From contig JAJTCJ010000011.1 of the NCBI GenBank assembly GCA_021323165.1, positions 1-37,870 of the forward strand: a stretch of DNA of 37,870 nt, written 5' to 3'. Below the pieces are notes generated by a model. That model did not search any database. It was not told where the DNA came from and worked only from the letters and a program-made list of their open reading frames with translations. Origin of the DNA: Bacteroidota bacterium (lineage in GTDB: Bacteria > Bacteroidota > Bacteroidia > 2-12-FULL-35-15). Positions within the stretch are counted from its first letter, which is position 1. The number at the start of each line of letters is the position of its first letter. The position numbers and the translations under genes were made by a program. Shown here piece by piece: positions 16,437 through 25,600 of this stretch.

Positions 16437-17303
16437 TTATTTATTAATTGCTGCTTTCAATTTTGCAACATTCTCAGGATTAAACTTGTTGAACTTTTCA
16501 CAAAAATCCATGTAGATCGTATTTCTTGTTGCCGGCTCATATACATAAATAATAGCCTGCATACCAGTATGCCCTTGCCAATAAACCGGCACTAAACAAA
16601 CTACATCCGCTTGTTCTGATTTTAAAGCAGCTTTGAACTCCGCATCAGAAACAAATTTAACTTTATATGAATAGTTTTCGAATGCTTCTTCCTTGTACAC
16701 TTTTTTGTTTCCATATTTAAAATCAATGTTCACAAGCAAAGTTTTATACTGAAGTATATTTGTGTTTTTATTTATTACACTGCTGATCGCATTGAACTGA
16801 TTGAAAGCCAGATTTTGTTCCTTAGTTAAAAGGATCAAATCATTCATAGCTTTTATTATGTAATCTATTCTGTATTTTATGTTGTCGAATGTTTTTGATT
16901 TAGCAAAATAGTCAGTGCCATCAACCCATTGCGATTCGGATAAATTTTCATCACCATAAAAATAGGTGTCTGCATGACAAACATCTGTGATCTGGATCCA
17001 GTTACTACTCCATTGGAATAAAAATGATTTAGGATTACCTGGTTCGTGTTTGCGATCTTTTTCATTCGCTTTATATAACTTTTTATATTCATCACCTGGA
17101 ATGAATTTGAAAGGAGTTACTTTCCAATACTTGTTAAAGCCCTTTTGTAATGCTTCATCGAAGGCCACATTCCCTGTTATAGGAACATAAACAGTACTTG
17201 CAAAAAAAGTGTTAAGCTTATCACCTGTAACATCCATTATTTGAGCGGTGGTAACCAATGACATCTGCAATGTCAGCAATAGAAGGAGAAATGATTTTTT
17301 CAT
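16437..17303 (-). CDS. secreted protein of unknown family (paralogue of the product at 15440)
   Basis: From the ATG at 17303 the product has 288 residues and a clear signal peptide (KKSFLLLLLTLQ, cleavage near TTAQ). The open frame extends to 17354, but that would put a polar stretch before the signal. The order of sequence elements matches the convergent gene at 15440: GNVAFDEALQ followed by KYWK, a variable middle with a long helix, YKTLLVN, YSYKVKFVS, IIYVYEP and a terminal helix with LKAAINK. Identity is low but the skeleton is shared. No catalytic motif is visible. Function unknown. Confidence 0.75.
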   Translation of the reverse strand: MKKSFLLLLLTLQMSLVTTAQIMDVTGDKLNTFFASTVYVPITGNVAFDEALQKGFNKYWKVTPFKFIPGDEYKKLYKANEKDRKHEPGNPKSFLFQWSSNWIQITDVCHADTYFYGDENLSESQWVDGTDYFAKSKTFDNIKYRIDYIIKAMNDLILLTKEQNLAFNQFNAISSVINKNTNILQYKTLLVNIDFKYGNKKVYKEEAFENYSYKVKFVSDAEFKAALKSEQADVVCLVPVYWQGHTGMQAIIYVYEPATRNTIYMDFCEKFNKFNPENVAKLKAAINK

Positions 17304-17437
17304 GTATCTAAATTCGAGTCGGCAAAGGTAGGATAAATAACCTGGGAGATTCACTATATTGGATTAATAGCCTTTATGACACTATCAATTTTAGATAGTA
17401 TATGATGAATAGATATAGAGAACTTATTTTATTTCCC

Positions 17438-18019
17438 TTAAACAGTTTCTTCATCTATCCATTTGCCAACTATCGGAGCAACATAATTATCCATCTTATA
17501 AAGCAGTTCATCAATATTATCGCTGACCAATAGCATTTGCTGATTGATTACTTTTAAAAATCCTTTGTCAACCATTGTCTGGATCATGATGTTTAGTGAA
17601 TCATAAAAGCCATCGATATTTAAAATTCCAATTGGTTTTTTATGCAAGCCAAGCTGAGCCCAGGTAAGCACTTCAAAAAGCTCTTCAAATGTACCGAAAC
17701 CTCCGGGCAATGCAATTACTCCATCACTTAGTTCATGCATTTCTAACTTTCGTTCATGCATGCTTTCTACAAGTATGAGTTCAGTCAATCCTTCGTGAGC
17801 AATTTCTTTTGATCTTAAAAAGTTTGGCAGAACGCCAATCACTTTTCCTCCTTCACTCAAAGCTCCATCAGCAACTGCGCCCATCAACCCGATCTTCGCA
17901 CCACCATACACAAGGCCTATATTGCGCTTTGCAAGTGTTTGCCCAAGTAAGTGTGCCTGTACTATAAAATTACTTTCGTAACCCCGGCTTGAACCGCAAA
18001 ATACTGTGATGTTTTTCAT
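17438..18019 (-). CDS. LOG-family cytokinin riboside 5'-monophosphate phosphoribohydrolase
   Basis: A cytoplasmic Rossmann-fold enzyme of 193 residues (TIGR00730 family) that hydrolyses nucleoside 5'-monophosphates to base and ribose 5-phosphate. Hallmarks are the N-terminal VFCGSSRG strand-turn, LVYGGAKIGLMG (about 36-47), SMHERK (about 86-91) and the diagnostic PGGFGTFEE (105-113), which contains the catalytic Arg/Glu surroundings of the family. Length is typical. The family is often annotated as lysine decarboxylase by mistake. It stands alone here with no obvious partner. Confidence 0.93.
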   Translation of the reverse strand: MKNITVFCGSSRGYESNFIVQAHLLGQTLAKRNIGLVYGGAKIGLMGAVADGALSEGGKVIGVLPNFLRSKEIAHEGLTELILVESMHERKLEMHELSDGVIALPGGFGTFEELFEVLTWAQLGLHKKPIGILNIDGFYDSLNIMIQTMVDKGFLKVINQQMLLVSDNIDELLYKMDNYVAPIVGKWIDEETV

Positions 18020-18204
18020 AGAGGAATTTTAATGAATACAAGTTACTTTTTATTTGATTCTCCCTGAAATCTTTTTAATGAGGCGATTGCCTGAGGAAAC
18101 TATTCCCCGAAAAGGAATTACACCTACGTATAAAACCCCTAATTTCATTGTTGCGTAGGGCTAAAATGGAAAAACTTCTATATTTAAAACCTTAATAAGA
18201 TGCA

Positions 18205-18720
18205 ATGCAATTAGAAAAAAAACAAATAGAAGATTATCCTTTTTTACAGACATCCGGTGAAATTGGTGAACTTATCTTTCAATATGACTGGGGGAAAACA
18301 TGCATCGGTGATATCGATAATTGGCCCGCGAGTCTTAGAGTCACACTTAGTAATATTCTTCATTCTTCATTTCCAATGTTCCTTTTCTGGGGTGAAGATT
18401 TTCTTAGCTTTTACAATGAAGCATTTCGTCCTAGTCTGGGTGTTGGTGGAAAGCATCCTGCAATTGGTAAAAAGGCTTTAGCTGTTTGGGGTGAGATCTG
18501 GTATTTTATAGGTCCACTTTTACAGCAGGTTGTATTAACAGGCAAACCTGTAATGTTTGAAGATCAGCTTGTGCCGTTCTATCGAAATGGAAAGGTGGAA
18601 GATATTTACTGGACATTCTGCTACAGTCCTGCTTTTGATGAGAACAATGAGATCAAAGGTGTATTGGTTACTTGTATGGAAACTACAAAGACCGTGTTAG
18701 AGAGATTGAATAAGAATTAA
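18205..18720 (+). CDS. stand-alone PAS-domain protein
   Basis: A cytoplasmic protein of 171 residues consisting of one PAS-like sensor domain. The visible motifs (GDIDNWPASLR, FPMFLFWGEDFLSFYNEAF, PVMFEDQLVPFYRNGKVEDIYWTF split across two strands, then GVLVTCMETT) are those of the PAS module that opens many hybrid histidine kinases in this phylum. Here the frame stops right after the PAS-to-kinase junction region, and no histidine-kinase, GGDEF or receiver domain follows; the next gene is an unrelated lipoprotein. It could be a bona fide single-domain sensor or the remnant of a kinase gene whose remainder was lost. An inverted repeat CCTACG...CGTAGG and a TATATTTA box precede the start. Confidence 0.75.
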   Translation: MQLEKKQIEDYPFLQTSGEIGELIFQYDWGKTCIGDIDNWPASLRVTLSNILHSSFPMFLFWGEDFLSFYNEAFRPSLGVGGKHPAIGKKALAVWGEIWYFIGPLLQQVVLTGKPVMFEDQLVPFYRNGKVEDIYWTFCYSPAFDENNEIKGVLVTCMETTKTVLERLNKN

Positions 18721-18788
18721 TTCTATATTATTTTGTCCCGTGTCTGATTATAAAATAAAATGTATTTTTATTTTTATATACTCAGACC

Positions 18789-19904
18789 ATGAAAATAAAA
18801 TCTCTCCTTTTCCTTTTATTAAGTGTTACTATTTTTTCCTGTGAAAAAGCTGAGGAACCTGAAAAGGAGCCGGAGGAAGAACCGCCCGTATCTCCCAATG
18901 CTGTATATATCCGTGCTGATGATGTTGCTTCCGGTGCGTTTTTTAACATGACTATTCGTCCTGATAAGATTGTAAGGACGCTGGGTACAATGATTGGTTC
19001 AGGAAATAATCTTGGAAGTATTCAGCAGGTTGATGGCGGTGATTTTTTTACTATAGTGCTTCGTGGCGACAGCACCGTTTGGGGATGGGGGAGAAATACA
19101 TACGGTGAACTGGGTGACAGTTCTACCACTGACCGGACTGTACCTGTAAAGATGCATGGACTGACGGACATTGTACAGATCTCTTCCGGCTTACGGCATG
19201 TGCTTGCTTTAAAAAGTGACGGGACTGTTTGGGCCTGCGGTTATAATTATTCGGGACAGCTTGGTGACAGTACATTAACACACCGCAATATTCCGGTAAA
19301 GGTTAAAGGACTTACAAATGTGATTGCAATTTCTGCGGGTTGGGATCATTCACTGGCATTAAAGGCGGATGGAACAATATGGACCTGGGGGCAGTCATAC
19401 GCTGCAGCGAGCTCTTCTACAGCTCAACTATTTGTGTTTGGCACACCGGGCGAAATTGTTAAAATCTCAGGTGGTGCAGGCTTTTCACTTTTTTTAAAAA
19501 ATGATGGAACGGTTTGGGGTTGGGGCTCTAATGTGGCAGGGCAGTTAGGTCCTACAAATTCTGGTAGCTATACCCCTGTAGGACAGGTTAGCGGTATAAC
19601 CGGAGTAACAGATATTGCAGCCGCTTATTCTCATTCTCTTGCCATAAAAGCCGATAGTACAGTTTGGGCATGGGGAACAAACACGCATGGTGAACTGGGA
19701 GATGGTACAACAGTTGACAAAAGTGTTCCATCACAGGTACATGTGCTCAGCAAAATTATTTCAATTGATGGAGGCTGGAGTCATTCCATTGCAATTTCAG
19801 AAGATAAAAAAGTATGGACCTGGGGCTGGAATAATGGATCTCAGTTAGGAGTTCCGCATACTACGATTATGGATCGTTTAACTCCCAGAGCTGTAGTGGA
19901 ATAA
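18789..19904 (+). CDS. RCC1-repeat lipoprotein
   Basis: A lipoprotein of 371 residues with a lipobox IFSC (acylated Cys18) and an exceptionally acidic stretch immediately after it (EKAEEPEKEPEEEP). That stretch resembles a Bacteroidota lipoprotein export signal for surface display. The rest is an RCC1-type beta-propeller: at least six blades with the pattern [ST]VW-x-WG-x-N-x-x-G-x-LGDG, for example TVWGWGRNTYGELGD near 95 and TVWAWGTNTHGELGD near 285. Such propellers act as protein-interaction platforms; the partner is unknown. The closing strand probably comes from the N-terminal half-blade at about 65-90. The gene converges on the SBBP gene at 19931. Confidence 0.88.
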   Translation: MKIKSLLFLLLSVTIFSCEKAEEPEKEPEEEPPVSPNAVYIRADDVASGAFFNMTIRPDKIVRTLGTMIGSGNNLGSIQQVDGGDFFTIVLRGDSTVWGWGRNTYGELGDSSTTDRTVPVKMHGLTDIVQISSGLRHVLALKSDGTVWACGYNYSGQLGDSTLTHRNIPVKVKGLTNVIAISAGWDHSLALKADGTIWTWGQSYAAASSSTAQLFVFGTPGEIVKISGGAGFSLFLKNDGTVWGWGSNVAGQLGPTNSGSYTPVGQVSGITGVTDIAAAYSHSLAIKADSTVWAWGTNTHGELGDGTTVDKSVPSQVHVLSKIISIDGGWSHSIAISEDKKVWTWGWNNGSQLGVPHTTIMDRLTPRAVVE

Positions 19905-19930
19905 AAAATCTCTTCGCTTAATGAGAAATA

Positions 19931-21598
19931 TTATTCAAATATGATTCTTCTGGAGAATATTTCCGAACCATTGTTTATCTGGACTATATACATTCCAGGA
20001 TTTAATTTACAGTGTAAAGTCTTCTTCTTACCATTTATAACTTCGGAATAAACGGTTCTTCCCATTAAATCGAAAATTTTAACTTCTCGGTTATAAACAC
20101 TTTTATTCAGGAAAATATTAATTATCTCTGTTGTAGGGTTTGGATAGAGCCCGATAGAATTATTATTTATATTATTATCTTCTAGTCCCGAAATAGTATA
20201 AGAAAGCTTAGAGATATAAGCTCCTTCTTCGCTAACACATGATACAATTTGATTTCCAAAACTTGCCACATTTCGGAAAATTCCAGTAGTGTAAATAAAT
20301 CCTGATTGATCGGATGCAATTCCAAAACCAATATCAGTACCAGAACCCCCTCCTTGTAATAGTGAAATTACGTTTCCGTTTTCGTCATAGTGGGCAATAA
20401 ACGAGTCATAAGGCCCACTACTTGTTAAAGTAAAAGAGCTGAAGCTCGATGAGTTTCTAAAATTACCGGTGACAAAGCATCCACCATTCTGATCGGGAGC
20501 TATACCGCGTCCAATATCATAAGAAGTTCCTCCCGCCTTCCTGGACCAGAAATAATTACCATTCACATCGTATTTAGCAACAAAAATATCTTCTGCTGTA
20601 GAAGTATTAAAAAGTGTATCCGTTTCAAATACCAATTTCGAATAATTGAAAGATCCTGTTATAAACAAATTCCCGGAATCATTTAAGGCGATCGAAAATC
20701 CCCTGGCCCCATTAGCGCATCCGGCAGTTCGCACCCACTGAAAACTTCCATCATTATTATATCTCGCAATAAAAACATTGTCGCCTCCCCAAGAAGTGGT
20801 AGGAGTCGAGTCAAAATAAGTATTGTTTCTAAAACCGCCAGTTATAAAACAGTTTCCCAATTGATCAGTTTTTAAGCTAAAAGGATAGGTTTCATTCAGA
20901 TCATCAACCGCTGCGTAATTCGCCCAAAGCGGATTTCCATTTATGTCAAACTTAGCCAGGAACAAATTATTTTGAAAAGAACTTGTTATGATTATACTAT
21001 CACTTAATTTAAGTGAATCGTAAAAGGTGCCTGCAATGAATATATTATGCTGAGCATCTATATCGATCCCATAGGAATTATTTGCATTTGTTTGTGATAG
21101 GTTCTTAGCCCAAATCACAGTGCCATTTGTATTGTACTTAGCCAGGAATATTCCTTTTTGAAACATGGTGTCCATTGAACTACTCGCGGTATCATAGTAC
21201 GTAATGAAATTGCTTAGTAAAGTAGTATTGCCAAATGTTACGTAGCCCAAGAAATCTCCTGTTAAATAACAATTTCCCGAATCATCGACCGCAATATTTT
21301 TAATATCAGTTGAATTATAGCCTGCAATTTGTGTTGTCCATATAATATTTCCGGAAGGATCCAGCTTAGTAATATAACTATTCCATGTGTTAATGCCAAT
21401 CAGGGAATCCTGGGCAATATGTAACGTGCCTGCAAACTCGCCAACCATATAAGTATTGCCTGAATTGTCAGTTTCTATGGCACTGGCATAGTTGCCCCAG
21501 CTGCATGTTTGAGCTGTCCAAAGCCAGTTTATTTGTGCACAAATATTTTCAGCGGAAATATAAAAAGAGATAAAGAGTATAAGAATCTTAAGTTTCAT
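19931..21598 (-). CDS. SBBP-repeat T9SS substrate
   Basis: A secreted protein of 555 residues. A signal peptide (1-20) precedes about nine repeats of 45-55 residues. Their core is G-x-x-[YF]-[IVT]-TG-x-F and AKYN-x-NGN-x-x-W, matching SBBP (beta-propeller) repeats, with short inserts such as DDSGNCYLTGDF. The end carries a T9SS type A sorting domain: LYPNPTTEIINIFL, a DLMGRTVYSE strand and GMYIVQI with a final basic SRRIIFE. It should be exported across the outer membrane. No enzymatic motif is present. It belongs to the same class of giant surface propellers as the product at 22638. Confidence 0.88.
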   Translation of the reverse strand: MKLKILILFISFYISAENICAQINWLWTAQTCSWGNYASAIETDNSGNTYMVGEFAGTLHIAQDSLIGINTWNSYITKLDPSGNIIWTTQIAGYNSTDIKNIAVDDSGNCYLTGDFLGYVTFGNTTLLSNFITYYDTASSSMDTMFQKGIFLAKYNTNGTVIWAKNLSQTNANNSYGIDIDAQHNIFIAGTFYDSLKLSDSIIITSSFQNNLFLAKFDINGNPLWANYAAVDDLNETYPFSLKTDQLGNCFITGGFRNNTYFDSTPTTSWGGDNVFIARYNNDGSFQWVRTAGCANGARGFSIALNDSGNLFITGSFNYSKLVFETDTLFNTSTAEDIFVAKYDVNGNYFWSRKAGGTSYDIGRGIAPDQNGGCFVTGNFRNSSSFSSFTLTSSGPYDSFIAHYDENGNVISLLQGGGSGTDIGFGIASDQSGFIYTTGIFRNVASFGNQIVSCVSEEGAYISKLSYTISGLEDNNINNNSIGLYPNPTTEIINIFLNKSVYNREVKIFDLMGRTVYSEVINGKKKTLHCKLNPGMYIVQINNGSEIFSRRIIFE

Positions 21599-21720
21599 GG
21601 GAATTAATAAGGTATGATGGATTAATCTGACAATGCCTTATTCGAAAGACAAACTTAAAAGTACAAAAAGGAAATTGAAATAAATTCTATCTCAAGGGTT
21701 TTATTTTTCAGCCTTATCTG

Positions 21721-22158
21721 TTATTTCTCCCTACATGCACACTCATGATGTTCATTGACATATTTAATACTTGCTTCGCAGATCTTCTTTAGTGCAGGAA
21801 TATTAATATCAGATAATTTCTTTACATAAATGCATCCCTTGGTTATTTTGAATTTTCCAAGATCATTCAATAGATGTTCGTTTTCGGGTGTTGCGGAATG
21901 TACATAAAGTGAGAAAGCCGCTTTACGCGGTGAAAAAGCAATGATTGGCGCATCGCCTTCATGACCACTAGCATATTTATAATGATAACTACCAAATCCA
22001 ATGATTGAAGGGCCCCACATCTTTGGTTTAAAGCCGGACCACTTTTCCATAAGTTCCATCAATTTATAACTGTCATTTTTCTTTTGTTCATTGTCAACAA
22101 ATGAGTCAATGAAATCAATGACTTTCACTTCAGTCTCTTTGGTTTTTGTTTTTGCCAT
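21721..22158 (-). CDS. DUF1801-domain protein (second of a tandem pair)
   Basis: From the ATG at 22158 it has 145 residues; the in-frame ATG at 22194 would overlap the upstream gene and adds nothing conserved. DUF1801 (YdhG-like) is recognised by VIDFIDSFVD near the start, W-x-PSIIGFGSYHYKY in the middle, IAFSPRKAAFSLY and the closing GCIYVKKLSDINIPALK. It is a small cytoplasmic protein with unknown biochemical role. A final segment with CAC adds cysteines. The upstream gene ends 7 bases before this start and encodes a paralogue, so they form one operon. Confidence 0.87.
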   Translation of the reverse strand: MAKTKTKETEVKVIDFIDSFVDNEQKKNDSYKLMELMEKWSGFKPKMWGPSIIGFGSYHYKYASGHEGDAPIIAFSPRKAAFSLYVHSATPENEHLLNDLGKFKITKGCIYVKKLSDINIPALKKICEASIKYVNEHHECACREK

Positions 22159-22165
22159 GATGATA

Positions 22166-22588
22166 TTATTTGTTTCTATCCAAAGATTTTTCAATTATTC
22201 CTTTCAGCACTTTCATCTCAACATCTTCCAGCTTATTTATATACAAACATCCTCCTCCGGTTTTATGTTTGCCTAACTTCTTCAGTGCATCTTCATGTCC
22301 TGCTGTTGATATTATATAAACTGTAAGGTTTGCTTTGCGCGGAGCAAAACCAATCTTGAACCAATCAACTTCTCTGCCGCTGGCCGGACTTTTATATCTC
22401 TTGTAACCAAAGCCAATGATAGAGCTGCCCCATAATACAGGTTCTTCGCCTGTGATCTTCTTCATCATTTCCAAAAGGACAAAACTGTCTTTACGCTTTT
22501 GTTCATCCTGCTTATTGATGAAATCTTCAACACTAACCGATGTTGGTTTTGTTTTTATTTCCGCTAGTTTGGATTTCTTTTCGGCCAT
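22166..22588 (-). CDS. DUF1801-domain protein (first of a tandem pair)
   Basis: From the ATG at 22588 the product has 140 residues; a longer frame to 22627 only adds a polar tail. The DUF1801 signature is clear: VEDFINKQ, LWGSSIIGFGYKRYK, IGFAPRKANLTVY and GGCLYINKLEDVE. It is about 40% similar by eye to the next gene downstream, which begins 7 bases after its stop. Members of the family have a small alpha/beta fold and no assigned reaction. The pair lies between two T9SS genes on the same strand; nothing suggests a functional link to them. Confidence 0.87.
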   Translation of the reverse strand: MAEKKSKLAEIKTKPTSVSVEDFINKQDEQKRKDSFVLLEMMKKITGEEPVLWGSSIIGFGYKRYKSPASGREVDWFKIGFAPRKANLTVYIISTAGHEDALKKLGKHKTGGGCLYINKLEDVEMKVLKGIIEKSLDRNK

Positions 22589-22637
22589 TATTTCTAATAA
22601 GTGTTCATTATGCTTTGTTCTCGTCAATCTTCTGGAA

Positions 22638-25600
22638 CTATTGAATTGTAATTCTTTTAGTTGTAATAATTTTATTTCCGTTTATTATATGAATAAAATA
22701 AAGTCCTTGTGCCATATCGCCTTTTTCCAAAATCAGATCCTTCCCGCTAAAAAGAATGGTCTTGATTTCATTGCCTAACACATCCGTAATTTTAATAATG
22801 GAATTTTCTTGGTCATTCAAAAAGGTAATAGTGGTGTTGGAACTGAATGGATTTGGATAAACAATTATATCAGAATTGGAAGTGAGATAATTGCTAACTC
22901 CGGTAATAACAACATTGTAACAGTCTGAAGTATCTATACAGGTGTTTTGTTGTATTATGACTGCATAGTTCCCGTTAGCGGTTGGTGTGAACGACTGATT
23001 AGTTTCTCCCGGAAGAATGTTTCCATTAGTACAATTTATCCATTGATAAGTACCACCTGATGAATTTGCACTGAGGGTTGATCCCGCTACATTTACTAAA
23101 TTACTAACCGAATCAATCGTCAGATTTAAAGTTATGACACTATCACACCCATTACCATTTGTAAATGTGAAGGTGGGTGTATTTGTACCTGAAGTATAAG
23201 TTATACCATCAATCCAGGTGAATTGATCGCAAGCTGTTCGTTGATCTACTTCAGCGGAACTGTGATTAACGGTTAAATTTAACGTAACCACAGAATCACA
23301 ACCCATCATATTGGTAAGGTTATGAGTAGCTGAAGTATTGCTTGCAGTATAAGTGTTTCCATCAATCCATGTGTAAGAATCACAAGCAGTTTGAACATAT
23401 GTACTGTAGTTATTATTGATTGTTAGGTTAAGAGTAACAACAGAATCGCATCCCATGCTATTTGTTAGGGTGTGTGTTGCTGTAGTGTTGTTTGCAGTAT
23501 AAGTGTTTCCGTCTATCCATGTGTAAGAATCACAGGCAGTCTGGACATCAGTACTGTAATTATTGTTGATTGTTAGGTTAAGAGTAACAACAGAATCGCA
23601 TCCCATACTATTTGTTAAGGTGTATGTTGCTGTATTGTTGTTTGCAGTATATGTGTTTCCGTCTATCCAGGTGTAAGAACCACAGGCAGTATGCGTATCC
23701 GTGCTGCTATTCTTATTCAGAGTTAGATCTAATGTTATTATAGAATCACAACCAGTTGAATTAGGTACTATGTGTGTTGCAGTATTGTTGTTTTCTGTAT
23801 ATGTATTTCCATCAATCCAGGTATAGGAATTACAGGCTGTGATTAAATCCGTTGTTGCGGAAGGATAGCAATCCAAAATCCTCGCTATCCTATTCCTGCC
23901 TGTGCCATTGTAAGAAGTAAATCCTCCACCAATTAAAATTTTTCCATTACTTTTTATACATGCTATTCCGGCACTTGCTCCTGCACTTCCACCCGTTCCA
24001 ATATCAAAGCTTGTATCGAGGGTTCCATCAGTATTTAGTCTTGCCAGGTAGTTTCTTGCTACTCCGTTGTAGGAAGTGAATGTTCCTCCTATGATATATT
24101 TTCCATCGTTTTGAATTAGAGTAGTATTAATTGCGTTGTTTGGGCCTGTTCCAGGATTAAATCCTGAGTCAATTGTACCATCTGTATTGAGGCGTGCAAT
24201 CCGGTTAATTGGTATTGCATTATAAGTTGTAAAGTTTCCCTCAATAATAATTTTTCCATCACTTTGTAAGACGGTTCTATGGACATAGCTATTTGTTCCA
24301 GTTCCGGTATTAAAACCTGCATCCACCGTTCCGTTTGCATTCAACCGTGTAAGGTATTTTATGGCAGTATTACCATTAAATGAAGTGAAATATCCACCAA
24401 CTATAATTTTTCCATCACTTTGTATGGAGGTTGAGGTTACATAGTTATTTGCAGCGGTTCCGGGATTAAAAGTGTTATCCAAAGTTCCGTCTGAGTTCAA
24501 ACGCGCGATTCGATTTCTCGGTGTGCCACCGTAAGAAGTGAAATCGCCACCGATAATAATTTTTCCATCACTCTGAAGTGAAATACTATATATTATATTA
24601 TTTACACCTACCCCTGAAGTGAAAGTTGGATCAAGGGTGCCATCCGTATTCAGCCTGGCTATTTTAAATCTGGCCACTCCATTATAAGAAACAAAGTCTC
24701 CGCCCATGATAATTTTACCGTCACTTTGAACTACAGTTGTATAAATGCTACTTCCTGCGGCTCCACTTCCGCCCGGATTAAAGCTTACATCCAATGTTCC
24801 GTTTGAATGGAGCCTTGTAATTCGCATCACCAATGAGTCATTGTAACGAACGAAACCGCCTGCGATAATTATTTTTCCATCACTTAGAATGTTTATACTC
24901 TGAATGGCATAATCAGCCCCTGTTTGCTTGTTAAAACTGTGATCAAGAGTTCCATCTGCATGAAGGCGTGTTATATTGTGAATAACAACTCCATGATAGT
25001 GATCTATACTTCCACCGATTATTATTTTCCCATTACTTTGAATAGAGGTTGAATTGATCGAGATTGTAGTTCCCATCATAGGTTTAATAAAGGTGGAATC
25101 CTGAGTTCCGTCAATCTGAAGCCGGGTAATATTATGGCAAGGCATACCATTATAAGTAATGAAATCACCTGCTACAATTATTTTCCCGTTTGCTTGTATC
25201 GAAATGGTTTTTATACTGCCTGATGGTCCTGATCCCAAATTAAAACCTAAATCAATTGTTCCATCTGAGTTAAGCCGCGCAAGGTTATTAGTAGCAGTTC
25301 CGTTATAAGAAGTGAAGTAACCTCCGATAATTATTTTACCATCGTTTTGAATGGCAAGGGACTTAAGATTGTTGTCAGCTCCTGTTCCGGAAGTAAATGC
25401 CGGGTCAAGAGTTCCATTTGTGTTGAGTCGAGTTACATGGTTTTGAAGAACGCCATTGAATGTAGTAAAGTCTCCTACTAAGATAATTTTTCCGTCATTT
25501 TGTACTGCGATCTTATAAACAGTGTTGTTAGCGCCAGTTCCGGGGTTAAAGCTGGGATCAAGCGTACCGTTTGTATTAAGACGGAGGATACGATTACGGG

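Noticed and set aside
18123..18159. Hairpin CCTACG...CGTAGG as a terminator
   Set aside because: Loop of 25 bases and no T tract; a regulatory repeat is more likely, so it is kept only as a finding.
19905..19930. Possible terminator between the RCC1 and SBBP genes
   Set aside because: Only a five-base stem with ten-base loop is visible; too weak to call.
23105..23850. Regularly spaced near-identical units resembling a CRISPR or satellite array
   Set aside because: The units are about 150 bp, in frame, and encode a conserved Cys/Trp protein repeat; they are part of the delta-60 gene.
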